Positions 49,442-58,518 of a stretch of 64,000 nt of DNA are shown here, piece by piece. Both the position numbers and the translations under genes were made by a program. The notes beneath the pieces are model-generated. The model did not search any database. It had not been told where the DNA came from and saw nothing but the letters and a program-made list of their open reading frames with translations. The stretch comes from Rhizobiaceae bacterium (GTDB taxonomy: Bacteria; Pseudomonadota; Alphaproteobacteria; Rhizobiales; Rhizobiaceae). The stretch spans positions 3,383,501 through 3,447,500 of the forward strand of contig JAMLJB010000001.1 in the NCBI GenBank assembly GCA_023953835.1, read 5' to 3'. Every line of letters starts with the position of its first letter. Positions within the stretch are counted from its first letter, which is position 1.

Positions 49442-50305
49442 TCAGGCAACTGTTTTTTCCGCAACGTCAAAAAAGGCCTGGCGCAGTGAAGTTGCGACAC
49501 TGCCCGGATGGCCGTTGGCCACCGGCTCGCCGTCGATCTCCACGACCGGCATGACGAGCGTCGTGGCAGCCGTGATGAAGGATTCGCGCGCCTTCTTTGC
49601 CTCCTCCACGGAAAACCCGCGTTCTTCCACCTTGAGGTTGAGCTTTTCCGCGATCTTCATCACGGTCGTGCGCGTGATCCCGCGCAGGATGCCATGCTCC
49701 GCCGGGCGCGTGACCAGCGTGCCATCTGAGGTGACGATCCATGCGTTGGTCGCGGCCCCCTCTTTGACCGTGCCGTCAGCGTCCACGAACCAGGCTTCCT
49801 GCGCGCCCGCTTCTTTCGCCTTCTGCCGCGCCAGCACATTGGGCAGCAGGCCCACGCTCTTGATGTCCACGCGGTCCCATCGATTCTCCGGTACGGTAAT
49901 GACCTTGATTCCCGTCTCGGCGCGTTTGGCGGCGGCTTCGGGACTGCTCCGCTTCGCGGTTATGACCAGAGCCGGTCGCGTGCCCGGACCGGGGAAAATA
50001 TGGTCGCGCGGCGCGACGCCACGCGTGATTTGCAGGTAGACAAGCCCGTTCTTCACGAGGTTGCGACGAACCACCTCGGCCATCAGCTTCTTGAGCACGG
50101 CGCGGCTGACCGGCCATGCAATCGACAATTCCCGCAGCGAGCGGTCGAGCCGGTCGAGATGGCCTGTCATGTCGATGATGTAGCCGCGCGCCACTTCGCA
50201 GACCTCGTAGACGCCATCCGCGAACTGATATCCGCGATCCTCGACATGCACGGCAGCATCGGCATGGCGCACATAGCGCCCGTTCACATAAGCAATACGC
50301 GGCAT
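49442..50305 (-). CDS. dat: D-amino-acid aminotransferase (class IV PLP enzyme)
   Basis: 287 aa. RHADAAVHVEDRGYQFADGVYEVC (substrate/PLP Lys-linked fold start), class-IV block VKSVGLLPNVLARQKAKEAGAQEAWFVD, with the predicted Schiff-base Lys in SVGLLPN-LARQKA, and GTLVTRPAEHGILRGITR. Makes D-alanine or D-glutamate from alpha-keto acids for wall synthesis; branched-chain aminotransferase is the alternative. Between trkA and hfq, a fixed order in Hyphomicrobiales. Confidence 0.88.
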   Translation of the reverse strand: MPRIAYVNGRYVRHADAAVHVEDRGYQFADGVYEVCEVARGYIIDMTGHLDRLDRSLRELSIAWPVSRAVLKKLMAEVVRRNLVKNGLVYLQITRGVAPRDHIFPGPGTRPALVITAKRSSPEAAAKRAETGIKVITVPENRWDRVDIKSVGLLPNVLARQKAKEAGAQEAWFVDADGTVKEGAATNAWIVTSDGTLVTRPAEHGILRGITRTTVMKIAEKLNLKVEERGFSVEEAKKARESFITAATTLVMPVVEIDGEPVANGHPGSVATSLRQAFFDVAEKTVA

Positions 50306-50314
50306 TTTCGTCCC

Positions 50315-51691
50315 TCAGAAAAATTCCAGGCTGACACGGAATAGTTGTTCGACATCCTTCACCGCTTTCGCCAGACAGAAAATGACGACGCGATCCTTCG
50401 CCTTGATGCGCAGCGACCCGTTCGGCTTCAGAACGCTGCCGTCGCGGTAGATTGCGCCGATGCGCATTCCCTCCGGCAGGTCCAGTTCGGCAAGCGGAGA
50501 GCCGACGAGCGGAGACGTGTCGAGCGCTTCGGCCTCGATAATCTCGGCGGCGCCCTTGTCGACGCTGTGGACGGCGCGGATGCGGCCACGGCGAACATGC
50601 TGCAGCACCCGCGAAATGGTGACGGTGCCGGGGTTAACCTGCGCATCTATGCCGACCGAACGCGACAGGTCGATATAGGCGGGGTTGTTGATGAGCGCGA
50701 GGTTGGATTTGCAGCCCAGCCGTTTCGCCATCACGCTGGACAGGATGTTGACCTGGTCCGAGTTGGTGAGCGTGACCATCAGGTCCGCGTCCTGCACTTC
50801 CGCTTCGAGCAGCAGCTTTTCATCGAGCGCGCTGCCGGCCAGTACGACGGTGTCGTGCAGTTCGTCGGCGATCTTTTCGGCGCGTTCGCGGCTGGACTCG
50901 ATCAGCTTGACGCGCACCCGGCCGCGCCGCTGCTCGATGGTCCGCGCAACGTAGAGACCTATGTTGCCGCCGCCCGCAATGACCATTCGCGAGGCTTCCT
51001 TTTCCTCATGGCCGAACAGGCCGAGCGTTCGCTTGACCTGATCCTTGGTCGTGACGACATAGGCGCGGTCCCCGACCTCCAGCTGGTCGGCGGAATGCGG
51101 GATGAACAGCTTGCCCGAGCGATTGACCCCCACCACGGTGGACGGCAGGTCCGGGAAAAGCGCCGAAAGCTGCGACAGCGGCGTGTTCACCACGGGACAG
51201 TCTTCAAGGCACTCGATGGCGACCATGATGATCTTGCCATCCGCGAAGCGCACGACATCGTCGGCGCCCGGCAGGGCAATGCGGCGCAGCACCATTTCGC
51301 CTGCTTCGATTTCCGGCGAGATGATGACATCGATCGGCACGTGGTCCCGCGAGAACAGGTCCGCGAAATGCGGTTGCAGGTAGGATTGCGACCGTATGCG
51401 CGCAATCTTCACCGGTACGCCGAACAGGGCATGCGCCACTTCGCAGGCAACGATGTTGACCTCGTCGAACAGCGTGACCGCGATAATCATGTCCGCTTCC
51501 TGTGCACCGGCCGATTCCAGCACGTCCGGATGCGCGCCATGGCCGACGAAGCCGCGCACGTCGAGGCTGTCGCGCACCCGGTGGATCAGTTCGGGCGCGG
51601 TATCGATGATCGATACGTCGTTCTTTTCAGCAGCCAGTCGTTCGGCGATGCCGTAGCCGACCTGTCCCGCGCCGCAGATTATGACGCGCAT
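50315..51691 (-). CDS. trkA: Trk system potassium uptake protein TrkA
   Basis: Cytosolic NAD-binding regulator of K+ uptake channels. 458 aa with two RCK units: MRVIICGAGQVGYGIAERLA at the N-terminus and VIAGGGNIGLYVARTIEQR at about residue 235, each followed by an RCK-C domain (NTPLSQLSALFPDLPSTVVG; GSPLAELDLPEGMRIGAIYR). The membrane partner TrkH is not in this window. Linked to ntrYX, as in other rhizobia. Confidence 0.95.
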   Translation of the reverse strand: MRVIICGAGQVGYGIAERLAAEKNDVSIIDTAPELIHRVRDSLDVRGFVGHGAHPDVLESAGAQEADMIIAVTLFDEVNIVACEVAHALFGVPVKIARIRSQSYLQPHFADLFSRDHVPIDVIISPEIEAGEMVLRRIALPGADDVVRFADGKIIMVAIECLEDCPVVNTPLSQLSALFPDLPSTVVGVNRSGKLFIPHSADQLEVGDRAYVVTTKDQVKRTLGLFGHEEKEASRMVIAGGGNIGLYVARTIEQRRGRVRVKLIESSRERAEKIADELHDTVVLAGSALDEKLLLEAEVQDADLMVTLTNSDQVNILSSVMAKRLGCKSNLALINNPAYIDLSRSVGIDAQVNPGTVTISRVLQHVRRGRIRAVHSVDKGAAEIIEAEALDTSPLVGSPLAELDLPEGMRIGAIYRDGSVLKPNGSLRIKAKDRVVIFCLAKAVKDVEQLFRVSLEFF

Positions 51692-51718
51692 GACTGGCGT
51701 CCGCCTTCAGTCGACATC

Positions 51719-53080
51719 TCAGACCCCAAGGGACTTCAGCTTGCGGTGAAGCGCGGAGCGCTCCATGCCGATGAACTCGGCAGTGCGAGAGATATTGCCG
51801 CCGAAGCGGTTGATCTGGGCAATCAGATATTCCTTTTCAAACATTTCGCGGGCCTCGCGCAGCGGCAGCGCCATGATGTGCTGGTCCGACTGGGTCGGGG
51901 TGCGGGGCATGACGTCGCCGATTTCCGACGGCAGCAGGTCCGCCGTGATCGGCGCGGACGCATCGTCCTCGCGGATCAGGATCATAAGCCGCTCGATGTT
52001 GTTGCGAAGCTGGCGCACGTTTCCGGGCCAGTTGTGCGCCTGGAGCACGGCCATGGCATCGTCGGCGATGCGGCGGGGGCGGATGCCCGCCTGCCGCGCG
52101 ATCTGGTTCATGAAGTGATCTACCAGATAGGGAATGTCCTCGCGCCGCTCGGCCAGCGCCGGGACGAGGACCGGGACGACCGCCAGCCGATGGTACAAGT
52201 CTTCGCGGAACCGGCCTTCGGCAATCATGCCTTCGAGGTTCTGGGCGGTCGAGGATATGATGCGCACATCGACCTTGACGCGCTTGGTGCCGCCCACGCG
52301 CTCGAACTGCTGGTCCACGAGCACGCGCAGGATCTTGTTCTGTGTCTCGCGCGGCATGTCGGCCACTTCATCGAGGTAGAGTATGCCTCGATGCGCCTCT
52401 TCCAGCGCGCCAACCTTGCGCTCGCCGCCGTTCGACTCGGTGCCGAACAGCTCGATTTCCATGCGCTCCGGCGTGATCGCCGCCGCGTTGAGCGTCACGA
52501 ACGGCCCGGTCTTGCGCGCCGAATGCGCGTGGATCGCGCGCGCCACCAGTTCCTTGCCGGAACCGGACGGCCCGATAATCATCACGCGGCTGTTGGTCGG
52601 CGAGACGCGGTCGATGGTCTGGCGCAACTGCACCATGCTGGACGACATGCCGATAAGGTCGGCGCTCTCGCCGCTGCGCAGCTTCAACTCCGACACCTCG
52701 CGCTTGAGCTTGGAGGTTTCCAGCGCGCGTTCTGCGACTAGAATGAGCCGGTCGGCCTTGAAGGGCTTTTCGATGAAATCATAGGCGCCGCGCCGGATAG
52801 CCGAAACCGCCGTCTCGATATTGCCGTGGCCGGAGATCATCACCACCGGCAGGCCGGGATGCATGGTCTTGATCTGGTCCAGCAGCGCCAGCCCGTCGAG
52901 CCGAGACCCCTGCATCCAGATGTCCAGGAAAATGAGGCGCGGCACGCGGTCGGCAATCGCCGCAAGCGCACTGTCGGCGTCGTGCGCCGTGCGCGTTTCA
53001 TGCCCCTCGTCGCTCAAGATTCCCGCCACGAGTTCTCGGATATCGGCTTCGTCGTCAATGATCAGAATATCAGACGCCAT
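51719..53080 (-). CDS. ntrX: Response regulator NtrX
   Basis: 453 aa: receiver (ILIIDDEADIRELVAGIL; phosphorylated Asp in FLDIWMQGS), AAA+ domain with Walker [14 protein letters not shown], and Fis-type HTH (GGNISRTAEFIGMERSALHRKLKSLG). The sigma-54 contact loop GAFTGA is replaced here (ELFGTESNGGERKVGALEEAH), so it may control transcription without sigma-54, as known for alphaproteobacterial NtrX. Start ATG 53080. Overlaps ntrY by 11 bp. Confidence 0.95.
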   Translation of the reverse strand: MASDILIIDDEADIRELVAGILSDEGHETRTAHDADSALAAIADRVPRLIFLDIWMQGSRLDGLALLDQIKTMHPGLPVVMISGHGNIETAVSAIRRGAYDFIEKPFKADRLILVAERALETSKLKREVSELKLRSGESADLIGMSSSMVQLRQTIDRVSPTNSRVMIIGPSGSGKELVARAIHAHSARKTGPFVTLNAAAITPERMEIELFGTESNGGERKVGALEEAHRGILYLDEVADMPRETQNKILRVLVDQQFERVGGTKRVKVDVRIISSTAQNLEGMIAEGRFREDLYHRLAVVPVLVPALAERREDIPYLVDHFMNQIARQAGIRPRRIADDAMAVLQAHNWPGNVRQLRNNIERLMILIREDDASAPITADLLPSEIGDVMPRTPTQSDQHIMALPLREAREMFEKEYLIAQINRFGGNISRTAEFIGMERSALHRKLKSLGV

Positions 53081-55355
53081 TTGCGACCTTCTTTTCAATC
53101 TCTTCGTCCGATGGAGCGCCCGGCGACACACCGGTGGCGGCAGCCGGAAGAATGATGCTCACCATGGCGCCCCGCCCTCCATGGAAATCATCCGGCGCGT
53201 CATTGAGTTCCAGGCGTCCGCCATGGTCCTCGATGATTTTCTTGACAATCGCGAGACCGAGGCCAGTGCCCTTCTCGCGGGTCGTCATGTAGGGTTCGAG
53301 CAGCCGCTGGCGGTTTTCGCGCGGCAGGCCCTTCCCGTTGTCCATCACGTCGATGCGCACATCCGCGCCGGCGCGGCGCGCCCTGATGCGGATTGCGCCG
53401 GGCTCGCCTCCCTGCCGTCCGTCGATGGCTTCGGAGGCGTTCTTGATGATGTTGCCGAAGGCCTGCGAAAGCAGGCGGCTGTCGAATGTGCCCAGCAGCG
53501 GCTCGTCACCGAAATCGCGCTCGAAGCGGATATCGGAGCGGCTGACCTCGACAAGGAAGGAGGCTTCGCGCAGCGGCTCGCGCAGGTCGAGCATCTTCAT
53601 CTCGGGCTTGGGCATGCGCGCAAAGGCCGAGAATTCGTCCACCATGCGCCCTATATCCTCGACCTGCCGGATGATGGTGTCCGTGCACTGGTCGAACACC
53701 TCGCGGTCCTCGTGGATGACCTTGCCATAGCGGCGGCGGATGCGCTCGGCGGAAAGCTGGATCGGGGTGAGCGGGTTCTTGATCTCATGCGCGATGCGCC
53801 GCGCCACATCGGCCCAGGCGGAGCTGCGCTGCGCCTGCACCAGATCGGTGATATCGTCGATCGTCACAACATAGGAACGGTCGAAATCGCTGCCGTCGGG
53901 GCTGTCCGCGCCCTCGACGGTGATCTGCACGTTGAAGGTGCGCTCGGACCCCGCCCGGAAGAACGTGACCTGCTCGCGATAGGCGGGCTTGTCGGATTTG
54001 CGCCCGATCTCGAACACCTGCCCGACATGCGGCAGCAGTTCCGACAGCTTTCGCCCGACGGCGGCTTCTGAGGAAATTGCAAGCATCGCCTCTGCGGACG
54101 GGTTGACGATGGTGACGATGCCGTCGGGGTCGACGCCGATGACGCCCGCCGTGACGCCCGCCAGAACGGCCTCGGAGAAGCGCCGCCGCTCGTCGATGGT
54201 GTCGCGCGCTCCAATCAGTTCGTTGCGCTGCGATTTCAGCTCCAGGATCATCTTGTTGAAGGTGTCGCCAAGCGAAGCGACGTCGCCGTCCGAATGGCGG
54301 ACGGGTACCTCCACTTCGAGATTGCCGGTCGCCACCTCGTCGGCTGCGCCGATCAACTGGCGGATCGGACGTACAAGACGGTCCGCGACTGCGATACCGG
54401 TCCAGATCGCGGAAAGCACCACGATCAATGCCAGCGTGACATAGGGCAGCGCAAAGGCCGCCTGGAATCGCCCGCGATTTTCCTCCAACCCGCGATACTC
54501 ATCCGTATTGGCGCGCACGATCTCGCGCGCGCGGATCACCTCCGGATCGACCAGCCGGATGGTGTAGAGATAAAGACCCTCGATCTCCTTAAGCTTGATG
54601 ATCGCGCCGATGATGTTGCGTGTGCGCGGCTCGATCAGCAGCGGCTGTCCGTCCTGCGCGGCCTCGGCAGCCCCTTCCGGCGGCTCGGGCATCTCGAAAT
54701 CCGCGCTGGTCTTGGCGCGCATGACAAATTCGCCGTCGGCGCGGATCAAGGCGGCATGCGCCAGTGCTCGGCCCACCGCCTGCCTGCTCATCAGATCGAT
54801 GAAACCTGTTCGATCCAGCCCATAGAGCTGGCGCTGGTTGTCGAGGTCGTAGGCCATCGACATGGTGGTGCCGAGCAGGTTCCGCGCATTTTCCTGCACA
54901 TAGGCGTCCGCAATCGACAATGAGGACGAAATGATCGTCTTGGTGCGGATTTCAAACCAGCGGTCGAGGCCGATGTTCAGAGACAGCGCGGCGATGATCG
55001 CGACGATGATCGCCGGGATCGCGGCGACCAGCGCAAACATGGTGACAATGCGCACATGCAGGCGGGAAGCGGCCCTGCCCCGCCGCCGCGCGAGGACGAT
55101 GCGGCGCACCTCGCGCACGATCAGCGCAATCAGCAGCAGGATGAAAAACCCGTTGACGATCGCCAGAATGAGCGTCGTGCGCGCATCGGGAACGATGCGC
55201 GTGCTGCCGACCAGAATTGCAAAGGAGACGCCCGCCGCGACCAGTGCGCCGACAATCACGATGATGCCGGGCAATGCCAAAAGACGGCGAGCGCCGTCGC
55301 CCGCTCCGGCGGCGGCAAAGAGAGGTTTTACGGAAGCCGTCGACTGGATTGCCAT
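53070..55355 (-). CDS. ntrY: Sensor kinase NtrY
   Basis: 761 aa inner-membrane histidine kinase pairing with NtrX for nitrogen/redox signals. Several N-terminal TM segments (ALPGIIVIVGALVAAGVSFAILVG, LILAIVNGFFILLLIALIV, ALVAAIPAIIVAIIAALSL), a periplasmic region, TM4 (LPYVTLALIVVLSAIWTGIAVA), HAMP, PAS (GVDPDGIVTIVNPSAEAMLA), His in [21 protein letters not shown], and GHKL motifs (NIIKNASEAIDG, DNGKGLP, GTGLGLAIV). Start ATG 55355. Confidence 0.96.
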   Translation of the reverse strand: MAIQSTASVKPLFAAAGAGDGARRLLALPGIIVIVGALVAAGVSFAILVGSTRIVPDARTTLILAIVNGFFILLLIALIVREVRRIVLARRRGRAASRLHVRIVTMFALVAAIPAIIVAIIAALSLNIGLDRWFEIRTKTIISSSLSIADAYVQENARNLLGTTMSMAYDLDNQRQLYGLDRTGFIDLMSRQAVGRALAHAALIRADGEFVMRAKTSADFEMPEPPEGAAEAAQDGQPLLIEPRTRNIIGAIIKLKEIEGLYLYTIRLVDPEVIRAREIVRANTDEYRGLEENRGRFQAAFALPYVTLALIVVLSAIWTGIAVADRLVRPIRQLIGAADEVATGNLEVEVPVRHSDGDVASLGDTFNKMILELKSQRNELIGARDTIDERRRFSEAVLAGVTAGVIGVDPDGIVTIVNPSAEAMLAISSEAAVGRKLSELLPHVGQVFEIGRKSDKPAYREQVTFFRAGSERTFNVQITVEGADSPDGSDFDRSYVVTIDDITDLVQAQRSSAWADVARRIAHEIKNPLTPIQLSAERIRRRYGKVIHEDREVFDQCTDTIIRQVEDIGRMVDEFSAFARMPKPEMKMLDLREPLREASFLVEVSRSDIRFERDFGDEPLLGTFDSRLLSQAFGNIIKNASEAIDGRQGGEPGAIRIRARRAGADVRIDVMDNGKGLPRENRQRLLEPYMTTREKGTGLGLAIVKKIIEDHGGRLELNDAPDDFHGGRGAMVSIILPAAATGVSPGAPSDEEIEKKVANGV

Positions 55356-55439
55356 GCGCTCGCCGTTAGAAAATCGACCCACCTATGCAACGCATTGTGG
55401 CGATTCTGCAACAAGAGGGCAAATATGCCACAGTTTGTT

Positions 55440-55973
55440 TCAACTGGATTTCGGGGTTTCGGCGCCACTTCCACGCCACCAGCCACCGCCGCCCGGCTGC
55501 ATCACGATGCCTTTGCTGTCGGCCTTGCGGGCGCGTGAAGAGGCGCTCTCGCCGGCCAGATCGAGTTGCGGCGCGATCTCTGCCAGCGGCAGCAGCACGA
55601 AGGCACGGTCGAGCATGCGCGGATGCGGAATCTCCAGCCCTTCCTCTGAAACGCTCCGCTCCCCGTATTTCAATATATCGATGTCGACCGTGCGAGGTCC
55701 CCACCGTTCGGAACGGACCCGCTTCAATTGCCGCTCCGTTTCGAGGCACAGGTCCAGCAGTTCGCGCGGCGAAAGGCTCGTCACGATTTCAGCGGCGGCA
55801 TTGAGAAAATCCGGCTGATCGGTCTTGCCCCATGGCGGCGTTCGGTAGAGCGATGAGACGATCCCGACCGACGCGCCAGGCGACGTGTCGAGGAGCTTGA
55901 GCGCGTTTGCCATCGATTCCTGCGGATCGCCGATGTTTCCGCCAAGCCCGATGAATGCTGAAAGCATTTTCAT
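55440..55973 (-). CDS. folK: HPPK: 6-hydroxymethyl-7,8-dihydropterin pyrophosphokinase
   Basis: 177 aa folate-pathway enzyme activating 6-hydroxymethyl dihydropterin with ATP. Visible: AFIGLGGNIGDPQESMANAL, SSLYRTPPWGKTDQPDFLNA, VRSERWGPRTVDIDILKYGE (signature), IPHPRMLDRAFVLLPLAEIAP. The tail (SGAETPKSS) is not conserved. Lies 23 bp after folP with no folB between, unlike the usual folP-folB-folK order. Confidence 0.95.
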   Translation of the reverse strand: MKMLSAFIGLGGNIGDPQESMANALKLLDTSPGASVGIVSSLYRTPPWGKTDQPDFLNAAAEIVTSLSPRELLDLCLETERQLKRVRSERWGPRTVDIDILKYGERSVSEEGLEIPHPRMLDRAFVLLPLAEIAPQLDLAGESASSRARKADSKGIVMQPGGGGWWRGSGAETPKSS

Positions 55974-55996
55974 TGCAAATGTTTATCCGTATATAT

Positions 55997-56836
55997 TCAA
56001 GTACCGGAACCCGATGCGAGGACCGCATCGGCAACGGCAAGCGCATCGCGGTTTGCGCCGACATTGTGGACACGGAAAATGGCCGCTCCCTTGAGCCGAA
56101 GCACGACGCTGGTTGCCGCCGTTGCGATGTCGCGATCCTGTGGCTCCCGTCCGGTCAGCGACCCAAGCAGCCGCTTGCGCGAGGTGCCGACCAGCCAGGG
56201 AAGGCCAAGCGAGGCGAGCTTTTCGAAGCCGGCCATGATCTGGAGGTTCTCCACCGCATCCTTGCCGAATCCAAAACCCGGATCGAGCACGATGCGGTTG
56301 CGCTCCACGCCCGCGCTTTCGGCAATCTCCAGCGATCTGCCGAGAAAATCATGCTGGTCCCGAAGCGGCGCGGCCCGGTTTTCGCGTTCGCGGCTGTTGT
56401 GCATGAGCACGAGGCCCGCGCCGCTCTCGCGCGCGAGGTGCGCGATGGCCGGATCACGCTGGAGACCCCAGACGTCGTTGACGATATGTGCGCCGGCTTC
56501 CACCGCGCGGCGAGCGGTTTCGCTGCGGTAGGTATCGACCGACACCAGCACCGGCAGATGGCGCACCAGCTCGGCGATGACCGGCAGGATGCGGGCCTGT
56601 TCCTCCTCGGCGCTGACCGGCGTTGCGCCGGGGCGGGTCGATTCTCCACCGACATCGACGATTGCCGCCCCCTCCTCGACCATGCGCTCGGCCTGCCGGA
56701 TGGCGTCATCCAATGCGGCAAAGCGTCCGCCATCGGAGAAACTGTCAGGCGTGACGTTCAAGATGCCCATAATTTGAGCGTGCGATCCAAGATCGAGGTA
56801 GCGGTCATGTGCCAAATGCCATCTAATCGGCTTCAT
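55997..56836 (-). CDS. folP: Dihydropteroate synthase
   Basis: Joins the pterin pyrophosphate with p-aminobenzoate; target of sulfonamides. 279 aa: IMGILNVTPDSFSDGGRF, AIVDVGGESTRPG, VLVSVDTYRSE, HIVNDVWGLQRD, NRIVLDPGFGFGKDAVENLQ and GTSRKRLLGSL. ATG on 56836-56834 shares two bases (CATG) with the divergent DUF922 start at 56835. Confidence 0.96.
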   Translation of the reverse strand: MKPIRWHLAHDRYLDLGSHAQIMGILNVTPDSFSDGGRFAALDDAIRQAERMVEEGAAIVDVGGESTRPGATPVSAEEEQARILPVIAELVRHLPVLVSVDTYRSETARRAVEAGAHIVNDVWGLQRDPAIAHLARESGAGLVLMHNSRERENRAAPLRDQHDFLGRSLEIAESAGVERNRIVLDPGFGFGKDAVENLQIMAGFEKLASLGLPWLVGTSRKRLLGSLTGREPQDRDIATAATSVVLRLKGAAIFRVHNVGANRDALAVADAVLASGSGT

Positions 56837-57458
56837 GGAAAACCTGCTCTCCATTTCCCGGCTCTTGCTGCTCGTCGCGGCCGGGATCGTGCCTGCCAAC
56901 ACGGCGTCTGCGGAAACGCTTTCGCTCAGTTACTCCTATTTCACAATAGGGGGCGCAACGCCGACCGAGATGGAGGACGAGATGGCGAAGCACGGACCGG
57001 AGATCAAGGGCAGCGCATATCGCCATCCCGGCGCGACGCGGATGGAGTTTTCCAGCCGCATCGGATACCGCAAGGAGGAGGCGCGGTGCAGCATCGTTTC
57101 CGCGCAGGTCGCGATCAAGGTGAAGGTCATACTTCCCCGCTGGAAGCGCCCGCGCGGCGCCGACGAAGGAACGAGAATATTCTGGGATGTGCTTTCAGCC
57201 GACATCGTCAGGCATGAGGAAAGCCATCTGGTGATCGCCCGCAATCATGCGCGCAGCCTTGAGCGGCAATTACGCGCGCTCAGACCCGAAAAGGACTGCG
57301 ACACGCTCGCAAAGGAGGCAGAGAAACTGAAGGAAAAGGTCATGGCGCAACATGACAGCGACCAGCGCCGCTTCGACCTGATCGAAGGCAAATCGCTGGA
57401 AAAGCGCCTTGTGAACAAGCTCAAGATGCAGTTCGAGCGCAGGATCGCTACGGACTGA
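56835..57458 (+). CDS. DUF922 putative secreted Zn-protease-like protein
   Basis: 207 aa. Sec signal peptide (residues 1-27, cleavage after ASA), then a domain with RHEESHLVIARNHARSL, an HExxH zinc motif, and two Cys (residues about 85 and 155) that could form a disulfide. The TLSLSYSYFTIGGATPTEM opening matches DUF922, proposed zinc-dependent proteases. C-terminal Lys/Glu-rich helix. It is divergent from folP with overlapping starts (CATG). Substrate unknown. Confidence 0.85.
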   Translation: MENLLSISRLLLLVAAGIVPANTASAETLSLSYSYFTIGGATPTEMEDEMAKHGPEIKGSAYRHPGATRMEFSSRIGYRKEEARCSIVSAQVAIKVKVILPRWKRPRGADEGTRIFWDVLSADIVRHEESHLVIARNHARSLERQLRALRPEKDCDTLAKEAEKLKEKVMAQHDSDQRRFDLIEGKSLEKRLVNKLKMQFERRIATD

Positions 57459-58095
57459 GCAGCGATCTTGGTCTACCGCCCCGCTTCTTTCCCGGTTCCC
57501 TTGGAGAAGATACGTCTTGGGTGTTGATGCACTTGCGGATCGACTGCACAGCCAGCGCCGCTTCATGGAATCCACTCAAAATCAGGCGTAACTTACCAAG
57601 ATAAAAGCACATATCGCCTATGACGTGGACGCCCGGCAGCGCTGAGCCAAAACGCTCGGTATCGACGGGAACGATGTTGTCGGACATGCCGACGTCCCAC
57701 GAAGCAACCGGATTCTCGCCGCCGCCGCGCTTCCCGATAATGCCCCAGCCCCCCGCGATGATGATGGCCGAGCTTTCAAGCTCGCTCTGGTCGGACAGGC
57801 CGACGCGATAGGTGCCGCGCCCCGTATCCACTAGCGATCGCGCAACCGTGCCGAAGCTGAATTTCGGATCGAAAGGTTCGAGCTGTTCCATGAGCCGATC
57901 CACAAGCTCCTGCCCGGTAATCGCCTTGCAGGCCGGGATGTCATAGATTGTCTTGTCCGCATAATATTCGATGCACTGGCCACCGGGTCCGTCGAGCGCA
58001 TCGATGACGCGGCTCGTGAATCCGAAAATACCAAGCTGGAATGCGGCAAATAGCCCGACTGGACCGGCGCCGACGACGATGACCTCAGTGCTCAA
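57448..58095 (-). CDS. Ferredoxin-NADP-reductase-like flavoprotein lacking its NAD(P)H domain
   Basis: 215 aa. Residues 1-118 match the first FAD half of type-2 (thioredoxin-reductase-like) ferredoxin-NADP reductases: [72 protein letters not shown]. The usual NADPH domain of about 125 residues, with its GGGDSA motif, is absent: residue 120 ([13 protein letters not shown]) leads straight into the C-terminal FAD segment ([41 protein letters not shown]). FAD binding remains possible, NAD(P)H use does not. Coupled (ATGA) to the ferredoxin gene; the tail is basic and extra. Confidence 0.8.
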   Translation of the reverse strand: MSTEVIVVGAGPVGLFAAFQLGIFGFTSRVIDALDGPGGQCIEYYADKTIYDIPACKAITGQELVDRLMEQLEPFDPKFSFGTVARSLVDTGRGTYRVGLSDQSELESSAIIIAGGWGIIGKRGGGENPVASWDVGMSDNIVPVDTERFGSALPGVHVIGDMCFYLGKLRLILSGFHEAALAVQSIRKCINTQDVSSPREPGKKRGGRPRSLLSP

Positions 58096-58412
58096 CCCTG
58101 GCGCTCTGGAACGCGAACGATGAGGCCATCAAGTTCGTCGCGCACCCGGATCTGGCAGGACAGGCGCGAGTTCGGGCGAACATCATAGGCAAAGTCCAGC
58201 ATGTCCTCCTCCATCGCCTCCGGTTCGCCGACCTTTTCCGTCCACGCCTCATCCACGTAGACATGGCAGGTCGCGCACGCGCATGCACCGCCGCATTCGG
58301 CCTCGATGCCTGGCACCGCGTTGCGGATCGCATTTTCCATGACCGTGGAGCCGTTTTCGGCTTCGACGTTGAATTCCGTGCCGTCGAAGGCGATGTAGTT
58401 GATCTTTGTCAT
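58092..58412 (-). CDS. 2Fe-2S ferredoxin (adrenodoxin type)
   Basis: 106 aa, small cytosolic electron carrier. Cluster ligands: C40, C46, C49 ([14 protein letters not shown]) and C85 (NSRLSCQI). The [21 protein letters not shown]-terminus is typical of the vertebrate-type/putidaredoxin-adrenodoxin class, which serves P450, Fe-S assembly or monooxygenases. It is co-translated with the truncated flavoprotein, its likely partner. Confidence 0.93.
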   Translation of the reverse strand: MTKINYIAFDGTEFNVEAENGSTVMENAIRNAVPGIEAECGGACACATCHVYVDEAWTEKVGEPEAMEEDMLDFAYDVRPNSRLSCQIRVRDELDGLIVRVPERQG

Positions 58413-58518
58413 GGATATGTCCGTGCGGGTGCGAAACGTGTTGGCAAGCGCCGAGATAATGCGTTGTCGTCACAAGTCAACCGGCCGTTGAAACAGCCGT
58501 CGCCGGACGCAACGGGCG

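Noticed and set aside
50345..52741. 798-codon plus-strand frame
   Set aside because: Antisense shadow of trkA and ntrX.
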